Shown here: positions 36,856 to 48,707 of the stretch, piece after piece
Layout: every line of letters begins with the position of its first letter
How positions within the stretch are numbered: position 1 is the first letter of the stretch
DNA from: an uncultured beta proteobacterium
GTDB taxonomy: Bacteria; Pseudomonadota; Gammaproteobacteria; Burkholderiales; Burkholderiaceae_C
Assembly: GCA_903905735.1 (NCBI GenBank)
Contig: CAIVHU010000183.1
Coordinates: 1-60,685 of the forward strand
Direction: 5' to 3'
DNA length: 60,685 nucleotides
The notes under the pieces: model-generated
The model's input: the letters and a program-made list of their open reading frames with translations, nothing else
Told to the model about the DNA's origin: nothing
Databases searched by the model: none
Translations under genes and position numbers: made by a program

Positions 36856-38169
36856 ATGACTGACAAAGTATTAATCCCTGCAGCGGGCAAGCTGACGGCC
36901 GTCAAAGGCATGAACGATCTGCTGCCGCCTGATTCGGCCACCGTAGAGTGGTTTGAAGCGAAAGTGCGTGGCCTGATGGCCCGTTTTGCCTACCGCAATA
37001 TTCGTACCCCCATCGTCGAGCGCACACCGCTTTTTGTTCGCAGCTTAGGTGAAGTGACGGACATCGTTGAAAAAGAGATGTATTGCTTCGAGGATCGCCT
37101 CAACGGGGATCCGTTGACGTTGCGTCCTGAAGCCACCGCTGGTGTGGTGCGTGCAGCGCTGGAACACAGCTTGTTGTACGACGGTGGCAAGCGCCTGTAT
37201 TACATGGGGCCCATGTTTCGTCATGAACGTCCGCAAAAAGGGCGTTACCGGCAGTTCGACCAGATTGGGGCTGAGGCATTGGGGTTTTCGGGTGCCGAGG
37301 TGGATGCCGAGCTGATTTTGATGGCCACCGCGCTGTGGGCTGAAATCGGCTTGACCGATGTGCGCCTCGAACTCAACAGCCTGGGTCAGCCGCCTGAGCG
37401 TCTGGCGCATCGGCAAGCGTTGATCGCCTATTTTGAGCAGCACATGGACATGCTGGACGATGACGCGCGAAGACGCCTGCACAGTAATCCTTTGCGCATT
37501 CTGGACACCAAAAATCCGCACATGCAGGGCCTGGTCAACGCAGCACCTCAGTTGCTGGATTTCCTGGGCGAGGCTTCGCTGACCCATTTCAACACCTTGA
37601 AAGCCATTCTGGATGTCAACGGCGTGGCCTACACCGTGAATCCGCGTCTGGTTCGTGGCATGGATTACTACAACCTGAGTGTTTTTGAATTCACCACCGA
37701 CCGCCTGGGGTCACAAGGCACGGTATGCGCTGGCGGTCGCTATGACTACCTGTTTGAACAACTGGGTGGTAAGCCAACCCCGGCCGTGGGCTGGGCACTG
37801 GGCGTGGATCGCGTATTGGACCTTGCCAAAACTGCAGGATTGATCGGCAGCGGAGCGCCGCTGGATGCCTATGCGATCGTCACGGAGAGCTCGGCCTTGC
37901 CATTGGTTTTGTCAACGCTCCAGTCACTGCGCAACGCTGGCCTGAGCGTACAAATGCATGCCAGCTCGGCGGACGGCATGGGCAGCATGAAGAGCCAGTT
38001 CAAGCGTGCGGATGCCAGCGGCGCGCGTTATGCACTTATTTTTGGACCCGACGAAATCAAGGCGCAACAAGTCACCATCAAACCCCTGCGCGATGTGACG
38101 GCCTTGCAAACGACCTGTTCGTTGGTCAATCCGCTCGAGTGGGCCCCAACCCTACAATCCAACATTTAG
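36856..38169 (+). CDS. hisS: Histidine-tRNA ligase
   Basis: Class II aminoacyl-tRNA synthetase. Motif 2 has [20 protein letters not shown], the histidine-specific loop is LVRGMDYYN and motif 3 includes [12 protein letters not shown]. The C-terminal anticodon-binding domain spans about 335-430. I prefer ATG 36856 (437 residues); a TTG at 36841 overlapping the ispG stop would add 5 residues. Part of the ispG-hisS-yfgM-bamB-der run. Confidence 0.96.
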   Translation: MTDKVLIPAAGKLTAVKGMNDLLPPDSATVEWFEAKVRGLMARFAYRNIRTPIVERTPLFVRSLGEVTDIVEKEMYCFEDRLNGDPLTLRPEATAGVVRAALEHSLLYDGGKRLYYMGPMFRHERPQKGRYRQFDQIGAEALGFSGAEVDAELILMATALWAEIGLTDVRLELNSLGQPPERLAHRQALIAYFEQHMDMLDDDARRRLHSNPLRILDTKNPHMQGLVNAAPQLLDFLGEASLTHFNTLKAILDVNGVAYTVNPRLVRGMDYYNLSVFEFTTDRLGSQGTVCAGGRYDYLFEQLGGKPTPAVGWALGVDRVLDLAKTAGLIGSGAPLDAYAIVTESSALPLVLSTLQSLRNAGLSVQMHASSADGMGSMKSQFKRADASGARYALIFGPDEIKAQQVTIKPLRDVTALQTTCSLVNPLEWAPTLQSNI

Positions 38170-38180
38170 TAAAGCACGTC

Positions 38181-38858
38181 ATGGCAAATCAATTGGATCT
38201 TGAAGAACAGGAACAGCTTGACCAGATCAAGCATTTCTGGAAGCAGTACGGCAATGCCATCACATGGGTGCTGATCGTGGTTTTGGCGGCCTTTGCCAGC
38301 TGGAATTTCTACAACTATTGGCAGCGCAGCCAGGCCAACCAGGCGGCAGCCTTGTTTGATGAAGTTGAACGCTCCATTCAGTCCGGTGATACGGCCAAAA
38401 TTGATCGCGTTTTTTCTGACATGAAAGATCGTTTTGCGTCCACGGCCTACGCGCAACAGTCGGGTCTGCTTGCTGCAAAGCACTATGCGATGGCCGGTAA
38501 AACAGACGCTGCCAAATCGGCGCTGACTTGGGTGGCTGAAAAATCGTCGGATGCCGGTTACCAAGCCGTCGCCAAGCTCAGACTGGCCGGGTTGCTGATG
38601 GATGCCAAGGGTCTCGATGGCGCGTTGAGCCAATTGAGTGGCCCGTTTCCGACCGGATTTGAGGCGCTGGTCGCAGACCGGAAGGGAGACATCCTGTCCT
38701 TGCAGGGTAACAAGCCCAAGGCCGTTGAGGAGTACCAAAAAGCTTACCGATTGTTTGACCCGCTCACCGACTACCGGCGTTTGGTCGCGGTCAAGCTCAA
38801 CGCCCTTGGCGTGAATGTGCAAACCAGTGCAACCTTTGACACTGCGCAAGGAAAATAG
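38181..38858 (+). CDS. yfgM: YfgM-family TPR membrane protein (SecYEG ancillary subunit)
   Basis: Inner-membrane protein that in E. coli associates with SecYEG and periplasmic chaperones such as PpiD. A short cytoplasmic N-terminus (MANQLDLEEQEQLDQIKHFW) precedes one transmembrane helix (about 25-43), then a periplasmic TPR-like domain (about 50-215). ATG 38181 gives 225 residues and the conserved N-terminus. It lies between hisS and bamB, as in gammaproteobacteria. Confidence 0.9.
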   Translation: MANQLDLEEQEQLDQIKHFWKQYGNAITWVLIVVLAAFASWNFYNYWQRSQANQAAALFDEVERSIQSGDTAKIDRVFSDMKDRFASTAYAQQSGLLAAKHYAMAGKTDAAKSALTWVAEKSSDAGYQAVAKLRLAGLLMDAKGLDGALSQLSGPFPTGFEALVADRKGDILSLQGNKPKAVEEYQKAYRLFDPLTDYRRLVAVKLNALGVNVQTSATFDTAQGK

Positions 38859-38861
38859 CCC

Positions 38862-40001
38862 ATGATGTCCAGATTTGCTGTGAACCGAACTCTCAAAGCG
38901 GGGCTGTGTGTTCTGGCGATTGGCGCGCTCTGCGCGTGTGCCAGTGGTTCCAATGCGCCAAAACCTGCGGAACTGGGCCCCAATCTAGGCTTGCTGGGTG
39001 TGCGCACCGCCTGGACGGGTCAAATTGGCAAGGTTGATTTCCCGCTCAGCGTCAATGCCACCGCTACCGCCGTGACCTTGGCGGGCTCTGAGGGTCTGGT
39101 GACTTCGCTTGATGCCAAGACTGGTGCTGCCTTGTGGCGAATCAACATTGGCGCGCAGATCGCGGCCGGCGTGGGCAGTGATGGTCACTTTGCTGCTGTC
39201 GTAACGCGCGAGAACCAGTTGGTCACGATGGAAGCCGGGCGTGAACTGTGGCGCGTGCGCTTGTCAAGTCAAGTATTTACTTCACCTTTGGTAGCAGGGG
39301 AACGAGTATTTGTGCTGGGTGCAGACCGAACCCTATCTGCGTTTGATGCCCGTACCGGGAAAAAGCTCTGGTCCAACCAGCGTCCGGGAGAGGCTTTGGT
39401 GCTACGGCAGGCGGGCGTGCTGCTGGCGGTGAACAACACTCTGGTCGCCGGTTTGGCTGGCCGACTGGTCGGATTCAACCCGTTGAACGGGAATGTGGTT
39501 TGGGACGCGCCACTGGCAACACCTCGCGGCACGAACGATATTGAACGCTTGGTGGATCTGGTTGCGGGTGTCAGCCGAGAGTCCAGCGTGGTTTGTGCGC
39601 GCGCATTCCAGGCGGCAGTGGGCTGCGTCAATACGGAGGATGGCAAAGTCAGCTGGAAGCACTCAGCTTCGGGCTCGGTAGGTTTGAGCGGCGATGACAA
39701 GCAGGTCTATGGTGTCGAGAGTGATGGCAAATTGATGGCCTGGAAGCTTGCCGACGGGACCGAGGCCTGGTCATCAGATCGCTTGCGTTATCGGCAACTG
39801 GGCGCGCCGCTGGTGTTGGGTCGATCCGTTGTCGTAGGTGATGGCACTGGCCTGATTCATTTTGTCGCGCGCACTGACGGCACCCCATTGACGCGTCTTT
39901 CAACCGATGGTTCTGCGATCGCTGCAACGCCTGTGCTGGGCGGCACCACGCTGGTGGCGGTGACCCGCAACGGCGGTGTGTTCGGTTTTCAGCCCGAATG
40001 A
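38862..40001 (+). CDS. bamB: Outer membrane protein assembly factor BamB
   Basis: BAM-complex lipoprotein with an eight-bladed beta-propeller. The signal peptide ends near GALCAC, giving a lipobox cysteine (Cys26 best). PQQ-like propeller repeats follow, for example [40 protein letters not shown] and [20 protein letters not shown]. The length is 379 residues. It overlaps der by 4 bp. Confidence 0.94.
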   Translation: MMSRFAVNRTLKAGLCVLAIGALCACASGSNAPKPAELGPNLGLLGVRTAWTGQIGKVDFPLSVNATATAVTLAGSEGLVTSLDAKTGAALWRINIGAQIAAGVGSDGHFAAVVTRENQLVTMEAGRELWRVRLSSQVFTSPLVAGERVFVLGADRTLSAFDARTGKKLWSNQRPGEALVLRQAGVLLAVNNTLVAGLAGRLVGFNPLNGNVVWDAPLATPRGTNDIERLVDLVAGVSRESSVVCARAFQAAVGCVNTEDGKVSWKHSASGSVGLSGDDKQVYGVESDGKLMAWKLADGTEAWSSDRLRYRQLGAPLVLGRSVVVGDGTGLIHFVARTDGTPLTRLSTDGSAIAATPVLGGTTLVAVTRNGGVFGFQPE

Positions 40002-41335
40002 AGCCCGTTCTGGCCCTGGTGGGCCGCCCCAATGTGGGCAAATCAACGCTGTTCAATCGGCTGACCAAATCCCGTGATGCCATCGTGGCAGATTTCGCGG
40101 GGTTGACGCGCGATCGCCATTACGGCAATGGCAAACATGCCGGGCAAGAGTTCATCGTCATTGACACTGGCGGTTTTGAGCCTGATGCGACTAGCGGTAT
40201 CTACAAAGAAATGGCCAAGCAAACCCGCCAAGCCGTGGCAGAAGCCGATGCCGTCATCTTCGTGGTGGATGCCCGTGGTGGAGTCTCCGCGCAGGACCAT
40301 GACATTGCCAAATACCTCAGACGCTTGGGAAAGCCCTGTCTGCTGGTGGCCAACAAGGCGGAGGGCATGGTCGAAGGTGCGCAACTGGTCGAGTTCTACG
40401 AACTGGGTCTGGGCGAGGTTTTACCCGTTTCTGCCGCGCATGGTCAGGGCATTCGCTCCCTGCTGGATTTGGCTTTGAAGCCCTTGAATCTTGAAGATGG
40501 CGCCGACGAAGTGGAAACTTTACCAGGCGTGATCAAACTCGCCGTGGCGGGCCGCCCCAACGTGGGCAAATCGACCCTTATCAACGTCTGGTTGGGCGAA
40601 GAGAGACTGGTCGCTTTTGATTTGCCCGGTACCACCCGAGATGCCATTTCAGTACCTTTCGAGCGCGAAGGTCAGAAGTTTGAATTGATTGACACAGCAG
40701 GATTGCGCCGTCGCGGCAAGGTGTTCGAGGCAATTGAAAAGTTTTCCGTGGTGAAAACCCTGCAAGCCATCGAATCCGCCAATGTGGTCTTGTTGCTGAT
40801 TGATGCTACCCAGGGTGTGACTGATCAGGATGCGCACATCGCAGGCTACATCCTTGAAAACGGCCGCGCCGTGGTGCTGGCCGTCAACAAATGGGATGCG
40901 GTTGACGAGTACCAGCGTGAACTGGTCAAACGTTCCATTGAAACGCGCTTGGGTTTCCTGAAATTTGCCAATATGCATTTGATCTCTGCCCAGAAGCGCC
41001 AGGGACTGGGGCCGTTGTGGGCTTCCATCATCCAGGCTTACAAGGCGGCGAACTGCAAGATGTCCACGCCAGTGCTGACCCGGCTGCTATTGGAATCAGT
41101 GCAATTTCAAAGTCCCAAGCGCGCTGGCATGTACCGCCCCAAGCTGCGTTACGCGCACCAGGGTGGGATGAACCCACCGGTGATCGTGATCCACGGCAAC
41201 TCACTTGAGCATGTGACAGATGCTTACAAGCGCTTTCTGGAGGGGCGTTTCCGCCAAGCCTTTGATCTGGTCGGAACACCCTTACGCATTGAACTGAAAA
41301 CCTCTGCCAATCCGTTTGCCGATAAGGCTGGCTGA
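39998..41335 (+). CDS. der: Ribosome biogenesis GTPase Der
   Basis: Double-domain GTPase required for 50S subunit maturation. Two G domains each begin with GRPNVGKST (about residues 8 and 187), each with DTAG/DTGG, and with NKxD-type motifs (VANKAEG, VNKWDAV). A C-terminal KH-like domain follows (about 355-440). The 445-residue length is typical. It ends the rlmN-to-der run; hfq starts 118 bp downstream. Confidence 0.96.
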   Translation: MKPVLALVGRPNVGKSTLFNRLTKSRDAIVADFAGLTRDRHYGNGKHAGQEFIVIDTGGFEPDATSGIYKEMAKQTRQAVAEADAVIFVVDARGGVSAQDHDIAKYLRRLGKPCLLVANKAEGMVEGAQLVEFYELGLGEVLPVSAAHGQGIRSLLDLALKPLNLEDGADEVETLPGVIKLAVAGRPNVGKSTLINVWLGEERLVAFDLPGTTRDAISVPFEREGQKFELIDTAGLRRRGKVFEAIEKFSVVKTLQAIESANVVLLLIDATQGVTDQDAHIAGYILENGRAVVLAVNKWDAVDEYQRELVKRSIETRLGFLKFANMHLISAQKRQGLGPLWASIIQAYKAANCKMSTPVLTRLLLESVQFQSPKRAGMYRPKLRYAHQGGMNPPVIVIHGNSLEHVTDAYKRFLEGRFRQAFDLVGTPLRIELKTSANPFADKAG

Positions 41336-41452
41336 GGCAAGTGTCAACCATCAGTGACATATTTATTGTGGGTTCGTGCCCTCTGAAGCGAATGACCCGT
41401 TTGGCTGTGTTATCGTCCCCCCTTCTTCAATTATCCGAACACGGAGAATATC

Positions 41453-41701
41453 GTGAACAACAAAGGCCAACTGCTACAAGACCCGTTTCTCAACACATTG
41501 CGTCGAGAACATGTTCCTGTATCCATCTACCTGGTCAACGGCATCAAGCTTCAAGGTCAGATCGAGTCATTCGATCAGTATGTGGTATTGCTGCGCAATA
41601 CCGTGACCCAAATGGTTTACAAACACGCCATTTCGACCATCGTGCCAGGGCGTGCGGTCAATTTCTCTGTCTCTGAGGGTGAACAACCTGCCACCGCCTG
41701 A
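41453..41701 (+). CDS. hfq: RNA chaperone Hfq
   Basis: Hexameric Sm-like chaperone for small RNA-mRNA pairing. Sm1 ([20 protein letters not shown]) and Sm2 ([16 protein letters not shown]) are present. The start is GTG 41453 with GGAG just upstream. The 82 residues give a short C-terminal tail, as in other betaproteobacteria. It leads the classic hfq-hflX-hflK-hflC cluster, and the upstream 118 bp should contain its promoter. Confidence 0.97.
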   Translation: MNNKGQLLQDPFLNTLRREHVPVSIYLVNGIKLQGQIESFDQYVVLLRNTVTQMVYKHAISTIVPGRAVNFSVSEGEQPATA

Positions 41702-42854
41702 ACGCGTTTTGGCGCCCACCTTGCTGGTGGGCGTTGACTTCGGACTTCCCCACTTTGATGCTGAGCTCCAGGAGCTTGGACTGCTGGCCCAAACTGCGGG
41801 GCTCCAACCGGTCGCGCGGGTGACTTGCAAGCGCCGCGCGCCAGATGCCGCGCTGTTCATCGGTAGCGGCAAGGCGGACGAAATCAAATTGCTGGCAACT
41901 CAACTGGGCGTGCAGGAAATCCTGTTCGACCAAAGCCTGAGTCCGGCGCAGCAGCGCAACCTGGAGCGGCATCTCGAGTTGCCGGTTAATGACCGCACCT
42001 TGTTGATTCTGGAAATTTTTGGTCAGCGCGCCCGCAGTCATGAAGGCAAACTTCAGGTCGAATTGGCGCGCTTGCAATACTTGAGCACCCGGCTAGTTCG
42101 ACGCTGGTCCCACCTGGAGCGGCAAAGCGGTGGCATCGGTATGCGCGGTGGGCCGGGTGAAACCCAGATTGAACTTGATCGCCGGATGATTGGCGACAAC
42201 ATCAAACGCATCAAGGAGCGCCTGACCAAGGTCAAACGCCAGCGCCAGACCCAGCGCCGCCAGCGTGACCGGCGCGATGCGTTCAATATTTCGCTGGTTG
42301 GCTACACGAACGCAGGTAAATCGACGCTCTTCAACACGCTGGTGAAAGCCCGTGCTTATGCCGCAGACCAGTTGTTTGCCACACTGGACACCACTACCCG
42401 TCAGTTGTACTTGGGCGATATCGGTCGCATGATTTCCTTGTCGGATACCGTCGGTTTTATTCGTGATTTGCCGCACGGACTGGTGGATGCCTTTCAGGCC
42501 ACTCTGCAAGAGGCGGTGGACGCCGATCTGCTGCTACATGTGGTCGATTTTTCCAGTGATAACCACGTCAACCAGATCGCTGAGGTGCAGCGTGTGCTCA
42601 AAGAGATTGGTGCGCACGACATCCCACAGATTTTGGTTTTCAACAAGCTCGACGCGGTATCTCAAGATCATCGTCCCCCAGCGATGCAGGACAGCTATGA
42701 GCTCGACGGGAAACAGACCCCCAGGATATTTTTGAGCGCACAGGACGGTGAGGGTGTGGCTGGGTTGCGTCAACTACTGGCAGCTGCCGTTCTCGCCAGG
42801 CGACCAGCGACCTCTGGCCCGGATTTCCCTCTGGATCATGAGGCCGCCGTCTGA
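41679..42854 (+). CDS. hflX: GTPase HflX
   Basis: Ribosome-splitting and rescue GTPase. The N-terminal HflX domain includes [19 protein letters not shown] and [19 protein letters not shown]. The G domain has [16 protein letters not shown] and NKLD. I place the start at GTG 41679 (391 residues), overlapping the end of hfq by 23 bp; this is the first plausible start in frame that keeps the conserved domain, but it lacks a good ribosome-binding site. hflK follows after 39 bp. Confidence 0.9.
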   Translation: MNNLPPPERVLAPTLLVGVDFGLPHFDAELQELGLLAQTAGLQPVARVTCKRRAPDAALFIGSGKADEIKLLATQLGVQEILFDQSLSPAQQRNLERHLELPVNDRTLLILEIFGQRARSHEGKLQVELARLQYLSTRLVRRWSHLERQSGGIGMRGGPGETQIELDRRMIGDNIKRIKERLTKVKRQRQTQRRQRDRRDAFNISLVGYTNAGKSTLFNTLVKARAYAADQLFATLDTTTRQLYLGDIGRMISLSDTVGFIRDLPHGLVDAFQATLQEAVDADLLLHVVDFSSDNHVNQIAEVQRVLKEIGAHDIPQILVFNKLDAVSQDHRPPAMQDSYELDGKQTPRIFLSAQDGEGVAGLRQLLAAAVLARRPATSGPDFPLDHEAAV

Positions 42855-42893
42855 TTCGTCACAATCGACCCCTATTAGATAAGAGCAGACGCG

Positions 42894-44312
42894 ATGAAAC
42901 TTCAATTACCTACTTTTAGCTTGGCGCTTTTGCCGCGACGCATTCAGGGAATGTTTAACCTCAACGATCCGCGCTGGGGCCGCAGTGACGATAAACCGTC
43001 AGATAACAAGGCCGGTGATGAGCAGCGTCCGCAGTCCCCGGAATCCGAATCGCCAAAAGGTGAAGACCGTCCACCCCGAGGCGCAGCCAACCAGGGCCCT
43101 CCGGATCTTGATGAATTGTGGCGCGATTTCAATCGCAAGCTCGGAGGTCTCTTTGGCAACGCCAAGCCGGCTGGACGTGGATCCAGCGGTGGTAATTCCG
43201 GTGGTGGCAATGGTGGCCCCAACGGCTTTCAGCCCGACATGAAGACTGCAGGTATTGGCGCAGGTTTGATAGCAGGAGTGGCAGTGCTGATCTGGCTGGG
43301 GACTGGATTCTTCATCGTACAAGAGGGTCAGCAGGCCGTCATCACACAGTTTGGCAAGTACCACTCAACCGTGGGTGCAGGTTTCAATTGGCGGCTGCCT
43401 TACCCGATCCAGCGCGACGAATTGGTGTTTGTCACACAGATACGGTCGGTTGACGTGGGTCGGGATGTCATCATCAAGGCAACCGGTCTGCGTGAGTCGG
43501 CCATGCTCACCGAAGACGAAAACATCGTTGAGATCAAGTTTGCGGTGCAATATCGCTTGAATGACGCACGCGCTTTCCTGTTCAACAGCAGAAATCCCTC
43601 GGATGCGGTCGTTCAGGCTGCAGAAAGTTCGGTGCGAGAAGTGGTTGGCAAGATGCGCATGGACAGCGCGCTGTCGGATGAGCGGGATCAGATTGCCCCG
43701 CGTGTGCGCCAACTCATGCAAAAAATTCTGGATCGCTACAAAGTCGGTATTGAAGTCGTTGGCATCAACTTGCAGCAAGGAGGTGTCAGGCCACCAGAGC
43801 AGGTTCAGGCAGCTTTTGACGATGTGCTGAAGGCCGGGCAGGAACGTGAACGCGCCAAGAATGAGGCCCAGGCCTACGCCAACGACGTGGTGCCACGCGC
43901 TGTTGGTGCTGCATCCCGCCTGAAAGAGGAAGCTGACGCCTACAAGGCGCGCATTGTGGCGCAGGCGCAGGGTGACTCGCAGCGCTTCAAGTCCGTGTTG
44001 ACTGAGTACCAAAAGGCACCGAAAGTCACCCATGACCGCATGTACATCGATGCCATGCAGCAGATCTACGGCAACGTGACCAAGGTGCTGGTGGATTCCC
44101 GACAGGGTTCCAACCTGCTGTACCTGCCATTGGACAAGATCATGCAAATGACGGGTCAGACAGCACAAGATGGAACGGCAGGTGCTGCCGCTTCATCACC
44201 AACTGCAACCCCTGTCCCTGCCACTGCCCCGTCGTCGCCTGATGCGACGACAAGCGCTGTTGACGCACGCACGCGCGATGCTGTCCGTCTGCGCTCGCGT
44301 GATATCCGCTAG
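42894..44312 (+). CDS. hflK: FtsH-modulating SPFH protein HflK
   Basis: Inner-membrane SPFH/band-7 protein that assembles with HflC into a cage around the FtsH protease. A Pro/Gly-rich cytoplasmic N-terminus (about 20-112) precedes one transmembrane helix (about 120-143), then the periplasmic SPFH domain and a long alpha-helical, Ala/Glu-rich region (about 300-390). The length is 472 residues. It ends at TAG 44310-44312, which overlaps the AGGAG ribosome-binding site of hflC. Confidence 0.94.
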   Translation: MKLQLPTFSLALLPRRIQGMFNLNDPRWGRSDDKPSDNKAGDEQRPQSPESESPKGEDRPPRGAANQGPPDLDELWRDFNRKLGGLFGNAKPAGRGSSGGNSGGGNGGPNGFQPDMKTAGIGAGLIAGVAVLIWLGTGFFIVQEGQQAVITQFGKYHSTVGAGFNWRLPYPIQRDELVFVTQIRSVDVGRDVIIKATGLRESAMLTEDENIVEIKFAVQYRLNDARAFLFNSRNPSDAVVQAAESSVREVVGKMRMDSALSDERDQIAPRVRQLMQKILDRYKVGIEVVGINLQQGGVRPPEQVQAAFDDVLKAGQERERAKNEAQAYANDVVPRAVGAASRLKEEADAYKARIVAQAQGDSQRFKSVLTEYQKAPKVTHDRMYIDAMQQIYGNVTKVLVDSRQGSNLLYLPLDKIMQMTGQTAQDGTAGAAASSPTATPVPATAPSSPDATTSAVDARTRDAVRLRSRDIR

Positions 44313-44322
44313 GAGTTCCCTG

Positions 44323-45225
44323 ATGAATCGTTTAGGTTTTATTTTTTCGACCATCGTGCTGCTGCTGGCACTGGCCAGTTCCACCTTGTTTGTCGTGGAT
44401 CAACGCCAATTCGGGGTGGTTTACGCCCTTGGGCAAATCAAGGATGTGATCACGGAGCCTGGCTTGAACTTCAAGCTGCCGCCGCCTTTTCAAAACGTCT
44501 CTTATATCGACAAACGTCTGCTGACACTTGACAGCACGGACAACGAGCCGGTGCTGACAGCCGAGAAACAACGCGTCGTGATTGACTGGTATGTGCGTTG
44601 GCGCATATCCGAGCCCACTGATTACATCCGCAATGTGGGCACGAACGAGTCGGCCGGTGCGATTCAGCTTAATCGGGTGGTGCGCAATGCTTTCCAGGAA
44701 GAAATCAACAAGCGCACGGTGCAGGAGCTGTTGTCGGTCAAACGTGAAACCCTGATGGAAGATGTCAAAAGCCAGGTACTTAGCCAGGTGCGTGGTGCCA
44801 AGCCATGGGGTATTGACGTGGTCGATGTACGCATTACCCGCGTGGATTACGTGGATGCCATTACCGAGTCGGTCTATCGACGCATGGAGGCCGAACGCAA
44901 GCGCGTCGCCAATGAATTGCGCTCGACCGGCGCGGCTGAAGGAGAAAAAATCCGGGCTGAGGCAGATCGCCAGCGCGAAGTGACCATTGCCAACGCTTAT
45001 CGGGACGCACAGGAAATCAAAGGGCAGGGCGATGCCAAAGCCGCGGAAATTTACAACGATGCGTTTGGCCGTGATCCGAAGTTTGCCGAGTTTTATCGCA
45101 GCTTGGACGCCTACAAATCAGCATTTTCCAAAAAGAGCGACGTGATGGTGCTTGACCCCAACAGTTCTGAATTCTTCAGGACCATGCGTGGTGGCGCGGA
45201 CCCGACGGTCAGCAGCAAAAAATAG
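44323..45225 (+). CDS. hflC: FtsH-modulating SPFH protein HflC
   Basis: Partner of HflK. An N-terminal transmembrane helix (about 4-23) is followed by the SPFH domain (DQRQFGVVYALGQIKDVI) and a helical EAERKRVANELRSTGAAEG segment. ATG 44323 with AGGAG at 44311-44315 gives 300 residues; the frame is open further upstream inside hflK but without family similarity. A small DUF2065 gene follows 2 bp after the stop. Confidence 0.95.
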   Translation: MNRLGFIFSTIVLLLALASSTLFVVDQRQFGVVYALGQIKDVITEPGLNFKLPPPFQNVSYIDKRLLTLDSTDNEPVLTAEKQRVVIDWYVRWRISEPTDYIRNVGTNESAGAIQLNRVVRNAFQEEINKRTVQELLSVKRETLMEDVKSQVLSQVRGAKPWGIDVVDVRITRVDYVDAITESVYRRMEAERKRVANELRSTGAAEGEKIRAEADRQREVTIANAYRDAQEIKGQGDAKAAEIYNDAFGRDPKFAEFYRSLDAYKSAFSKKSDVMVLDPNSSEFFRTMRGGADPTVSSKK

Positions 45226-45227
45226 GC

Positions 45228-45428
45228 ATGGAGACGGGCCTGAACAGCACCACGTTCTGGCTGGCCATGGCTCTGGTTTTGCTGGTGGAGGGCTTCATGC
45301 CCTTCGTCTCACCCGCCACCTGGCGACAGACTTTTACCCAAATTCTGAAACTGACGGATGGGCAGTTGCGTTTTTTTGGCTTGGCCAGCCTTATGCTGGG
45401 GTTGATGCTGATTTGGTGGCTGATGTAA
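45228..45428 (+). CDS. DUF2065 (YjeT-like) small inner-membrane protein
   Basis: A 66-residue protein with two predicted transmembrane helices (about 9-27 and 48-65) and the family core EGFMPFVSPATWRQTF. It sits 2 bp after hflC, the usual place for YjeT/DUF2065 proteins in hfl clusters. Its function is unknown; context suggests a role with HflKC-FtsH. Confidence 0.88.
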   Translation: METGLNSTTFWLAMALVLLVEGFMPFVSPATWRQTFTQILKLTDGQLRFFGLASLMLGLMLIWWLM

Positions 45429-45485
45429 ATCAGCCCGCTGCATTCGCCCGGTAGAATTCAGGTTTTAACAGCCTCCCATTTATCC

Positions 45486-46634
45486 ATGTCTGCTTGGGTC
45501 CTGCCGGATCACATTGCCGATGTCTTGCCGTCCGAAGCGCGGCACATCGAAGAATTACGTCGAGATCTGCTGGATGCAGCGCGTTGTTATGGCTACGAGT
45601 TGGTCATGCCGCCGCTGCTGGAGCATCTCGAGTCGCTGTTGACGGGTGCCGGTATCGCACTCGATTTACAAACCTTCAAACTGGTTGACCAACTCTCCGG
45701 TCGCATGATGGGTCTGCGTGCCGATAGCACGCCGCAGGTTGCCCGCATCGACGCGCATCTGCTCAACCGCAGCGGTGTCACGCGCCTTTGCTACTGTGGC
45801 CCGGTGTTGCACACGCTGCCAGCAGCCCCGCACGCGACGCGCGAGCCGTTGCAGTTCGGGGCCGAGATCTATGGCCACGCGGGTCTGGAGGCTGACATCG
45901 AAGTGCTGACATTGGCGCTGGACTGCCTGAAGGCGGCCAAAGTCAAAAACCCAAGCGTGGACCTGGCCGATGCCCGGCTCGTCAAAGCCATGTTGTCAGG
46001 TTTGTCGCTGAGCACCGCGCAATTGACCCCGCTGTACGCCGCACTGGCTGCCAAAGACAGCCCTGAGCTGTCCGCACTGACACGCGATCTGCCTGAGCAG
46101 ATTCGCCAGGGCTTGCTCACACTGGTTCAACTGTATGGTGACGCGTCGATATTGATTGAGGCAGAAAAGGCCCTCCCGCCCTTACCAGGCGTGGCTGAGG
46201 CGCTACAAAATCTCAAGCATCTGGCGTCCCGATTGCCGGGTGTGCAGGTGAGTTTTGATCTGGCTGACTTGCAAGGCTATGCGTATTACACCGGTGCCCG
46301 GTTTGCGATTTATGCGCCAGGTGCCAGTGGTGCGCTGGCACGCGGTGGCCGTTATGACCAGGTGGGCGCGGTGTTTGGGCGCAAGCGTCCGGCAGCGGGC
46401 TTCAGCCTGGACTTGAAAACCCTGGTGGGTGCGGTTGAGGCGCGACCGCTGCAGGCTGCCATTCGCGCACCCTGGCGCGATGAACCCACGCTGGCCGCCG
46501 CCATCACGTCGCTGCGTTCGCGTGGCGAGGTGGTGGTCTGCGTGCTGCCGGGTCACGAGAGTGAAGTAGATGAATTCCATTGCGACCGCGAGCTCATTGA
46601 AGCCGCCGGGCAATGGCTTGTGCAAGCAATCTGA
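45486..46634 (+). CDS. hisZ: ATP phosphoribosyltransferase regulatory subunit
   Basis: A catalytically inactive HisRS-like paralogue that activates the short-form HisG in the first step of histidine synthesis. It has class II synthetase-like motifs ([26 protein letters not shown]) and the HisZ-type C-terminus without an anticodon domain ([13 protein letters not shown] and [20 protein letters not shown]). The length is 382 residues. hisG is not in the window. It lies between DUF2065 and purA, the common Burkholderiales order. Confidence 0.92.
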   Translation: MSAWVLPDHIADVLPSEARHIEELRRDLLDAARCYGYELVMPPLLEHLESLLTGAGIALDLQTFKLVDQLSGRMMGLRADSTPQVARIDAHLLNRSGVTRLCYCGPVLHTLPAAPHATREPLQFGAEIYGHAGLEADIEVLTLALDCLKAAKVKNPSVDLADARLVKAMLSGLSLSTAQLTPLYAALAAKDSPELSALTRDLPEQIRQGLLTLVQLYGDASILIEAEKALPPLPGVAEALQNLKHLASRLPGVQVSFDLADLQGYAYYTGARFAIYAPGASGALARGGRYDQVGAVFGRKRPAAGFSLDLKTLVGAVEARPLQAAIRAPWRDEPTLAAAITSLRSRGEVVVCVLPGHESEVDEFHCDRELIEAAGQWLVQAI

Positions 46635-48032
<1,398 letters not shown>

Positions 48033-48073
48033 GCTGCGCGGCTTGCATCACATCTTCTTGGGATTTATATAAA

Positions 48074-48127
48074 AAATATGCCTCTAGCCCTTACATGTAT
48101 TGGGAAGGCAGCTATGTTTATTGGAGC
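48074..48127 (+). repeat. 54-nt dispersed repeat, copy 10 (between purA and the phosphoribosyltransferase)
   Basis: Starts AAATATGCCTCTAGCCCTTA, has GGCAGCTAT at positions 34-42 and ends GAGC. It is a near-consensus copy in the intergenic gap and ends 6 bp before the next start codon, so it also forms the immediate upstream region (GGAGCAT) of that gene. Confidence 0.7.
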
Positions 48128-48133
48128 ATATTC

Positions 48134-48658
48134 ATGTTGACAGAAGACGGCAAACACCTGTATGTGAGCTACGACGAGTACAACAACCTGATCGAGAAAC
48201 TCGCCATCAAGGTGTTTCAGTCGGGTTGGGAGTTTGACACCATCCTGTGCCTGGCGCGCGGCGGCATGCGCCCGGGGGATGTGCTCTCGCGGGTGTTTGA
48301 CAAGCCGCTGGCGATCATGTCCACCAGTTCCTACCGCTCGGAAGCCGGCACGGTGCAGGGGCAACTCGACATTGCCCACTACATCACCACCCCCAAGGGC
48401 CAGATTGCCGGCAAGGTGCTGCTGGTGGATGACTTGGCCGACTCCGGCCATACGCTGAACAAAGTCATTGAGCTGCTCAAAAATAACTACAAACCCATCA
48501 CCGAAATGCGCAGCGCGGTGATCTGGACCAAAGCCATCTCCACCTTCACCCCTGACTACTGTGTGGACTACCTGCCCACCAACCCGTGGATCCACCAGCC
48601 CTTTGAAGGCTACGACAACATGCGTCCTGAACAGCTCATCCAGAAGTGGAGCGTTTGA
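48134..48658 (+). CDS. Purine phosphoribosyltransferase-like protein
   Basis: A 174-residue type I phosphoribosyltransferase with the PRPP loop VLLVDDLADSGHTL (95-108) and a preceding CLARGGMRPGDVLSR substrate-binding segment. The C-terminal WIHQPFEGYDNMRPE resembles GPT-type xanthine or guanine phosphoribosyltransferases. The next gene upstream is purA, which fits purine salvage. ATG 48134 is chosen because the GGAG supplied by the repeat lies before it and the family N-terminus starts here. Confidence 0.85.
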   Translation: MLTEDGKHLYVSYDEYNNLIEKLAIKVFQSGWEFDTILCLARGGMRPGDVLSRVFDKPLAIMSTSSYRSEAGTVQGQLDIAHYITTPKGQIAGKVLLVDDLADSGHTLNKVIELLKNNYKPITEMRSAVIWTKAISTFTPDYCVDYLPTNPWIHQPFEGYDNMRPEQLIQKWSV

Positions 48659-48707
48659 TCGCAACTCTTTGATTTGTATATTTTTTGATTGATACAACGC
48701 GCCTCAC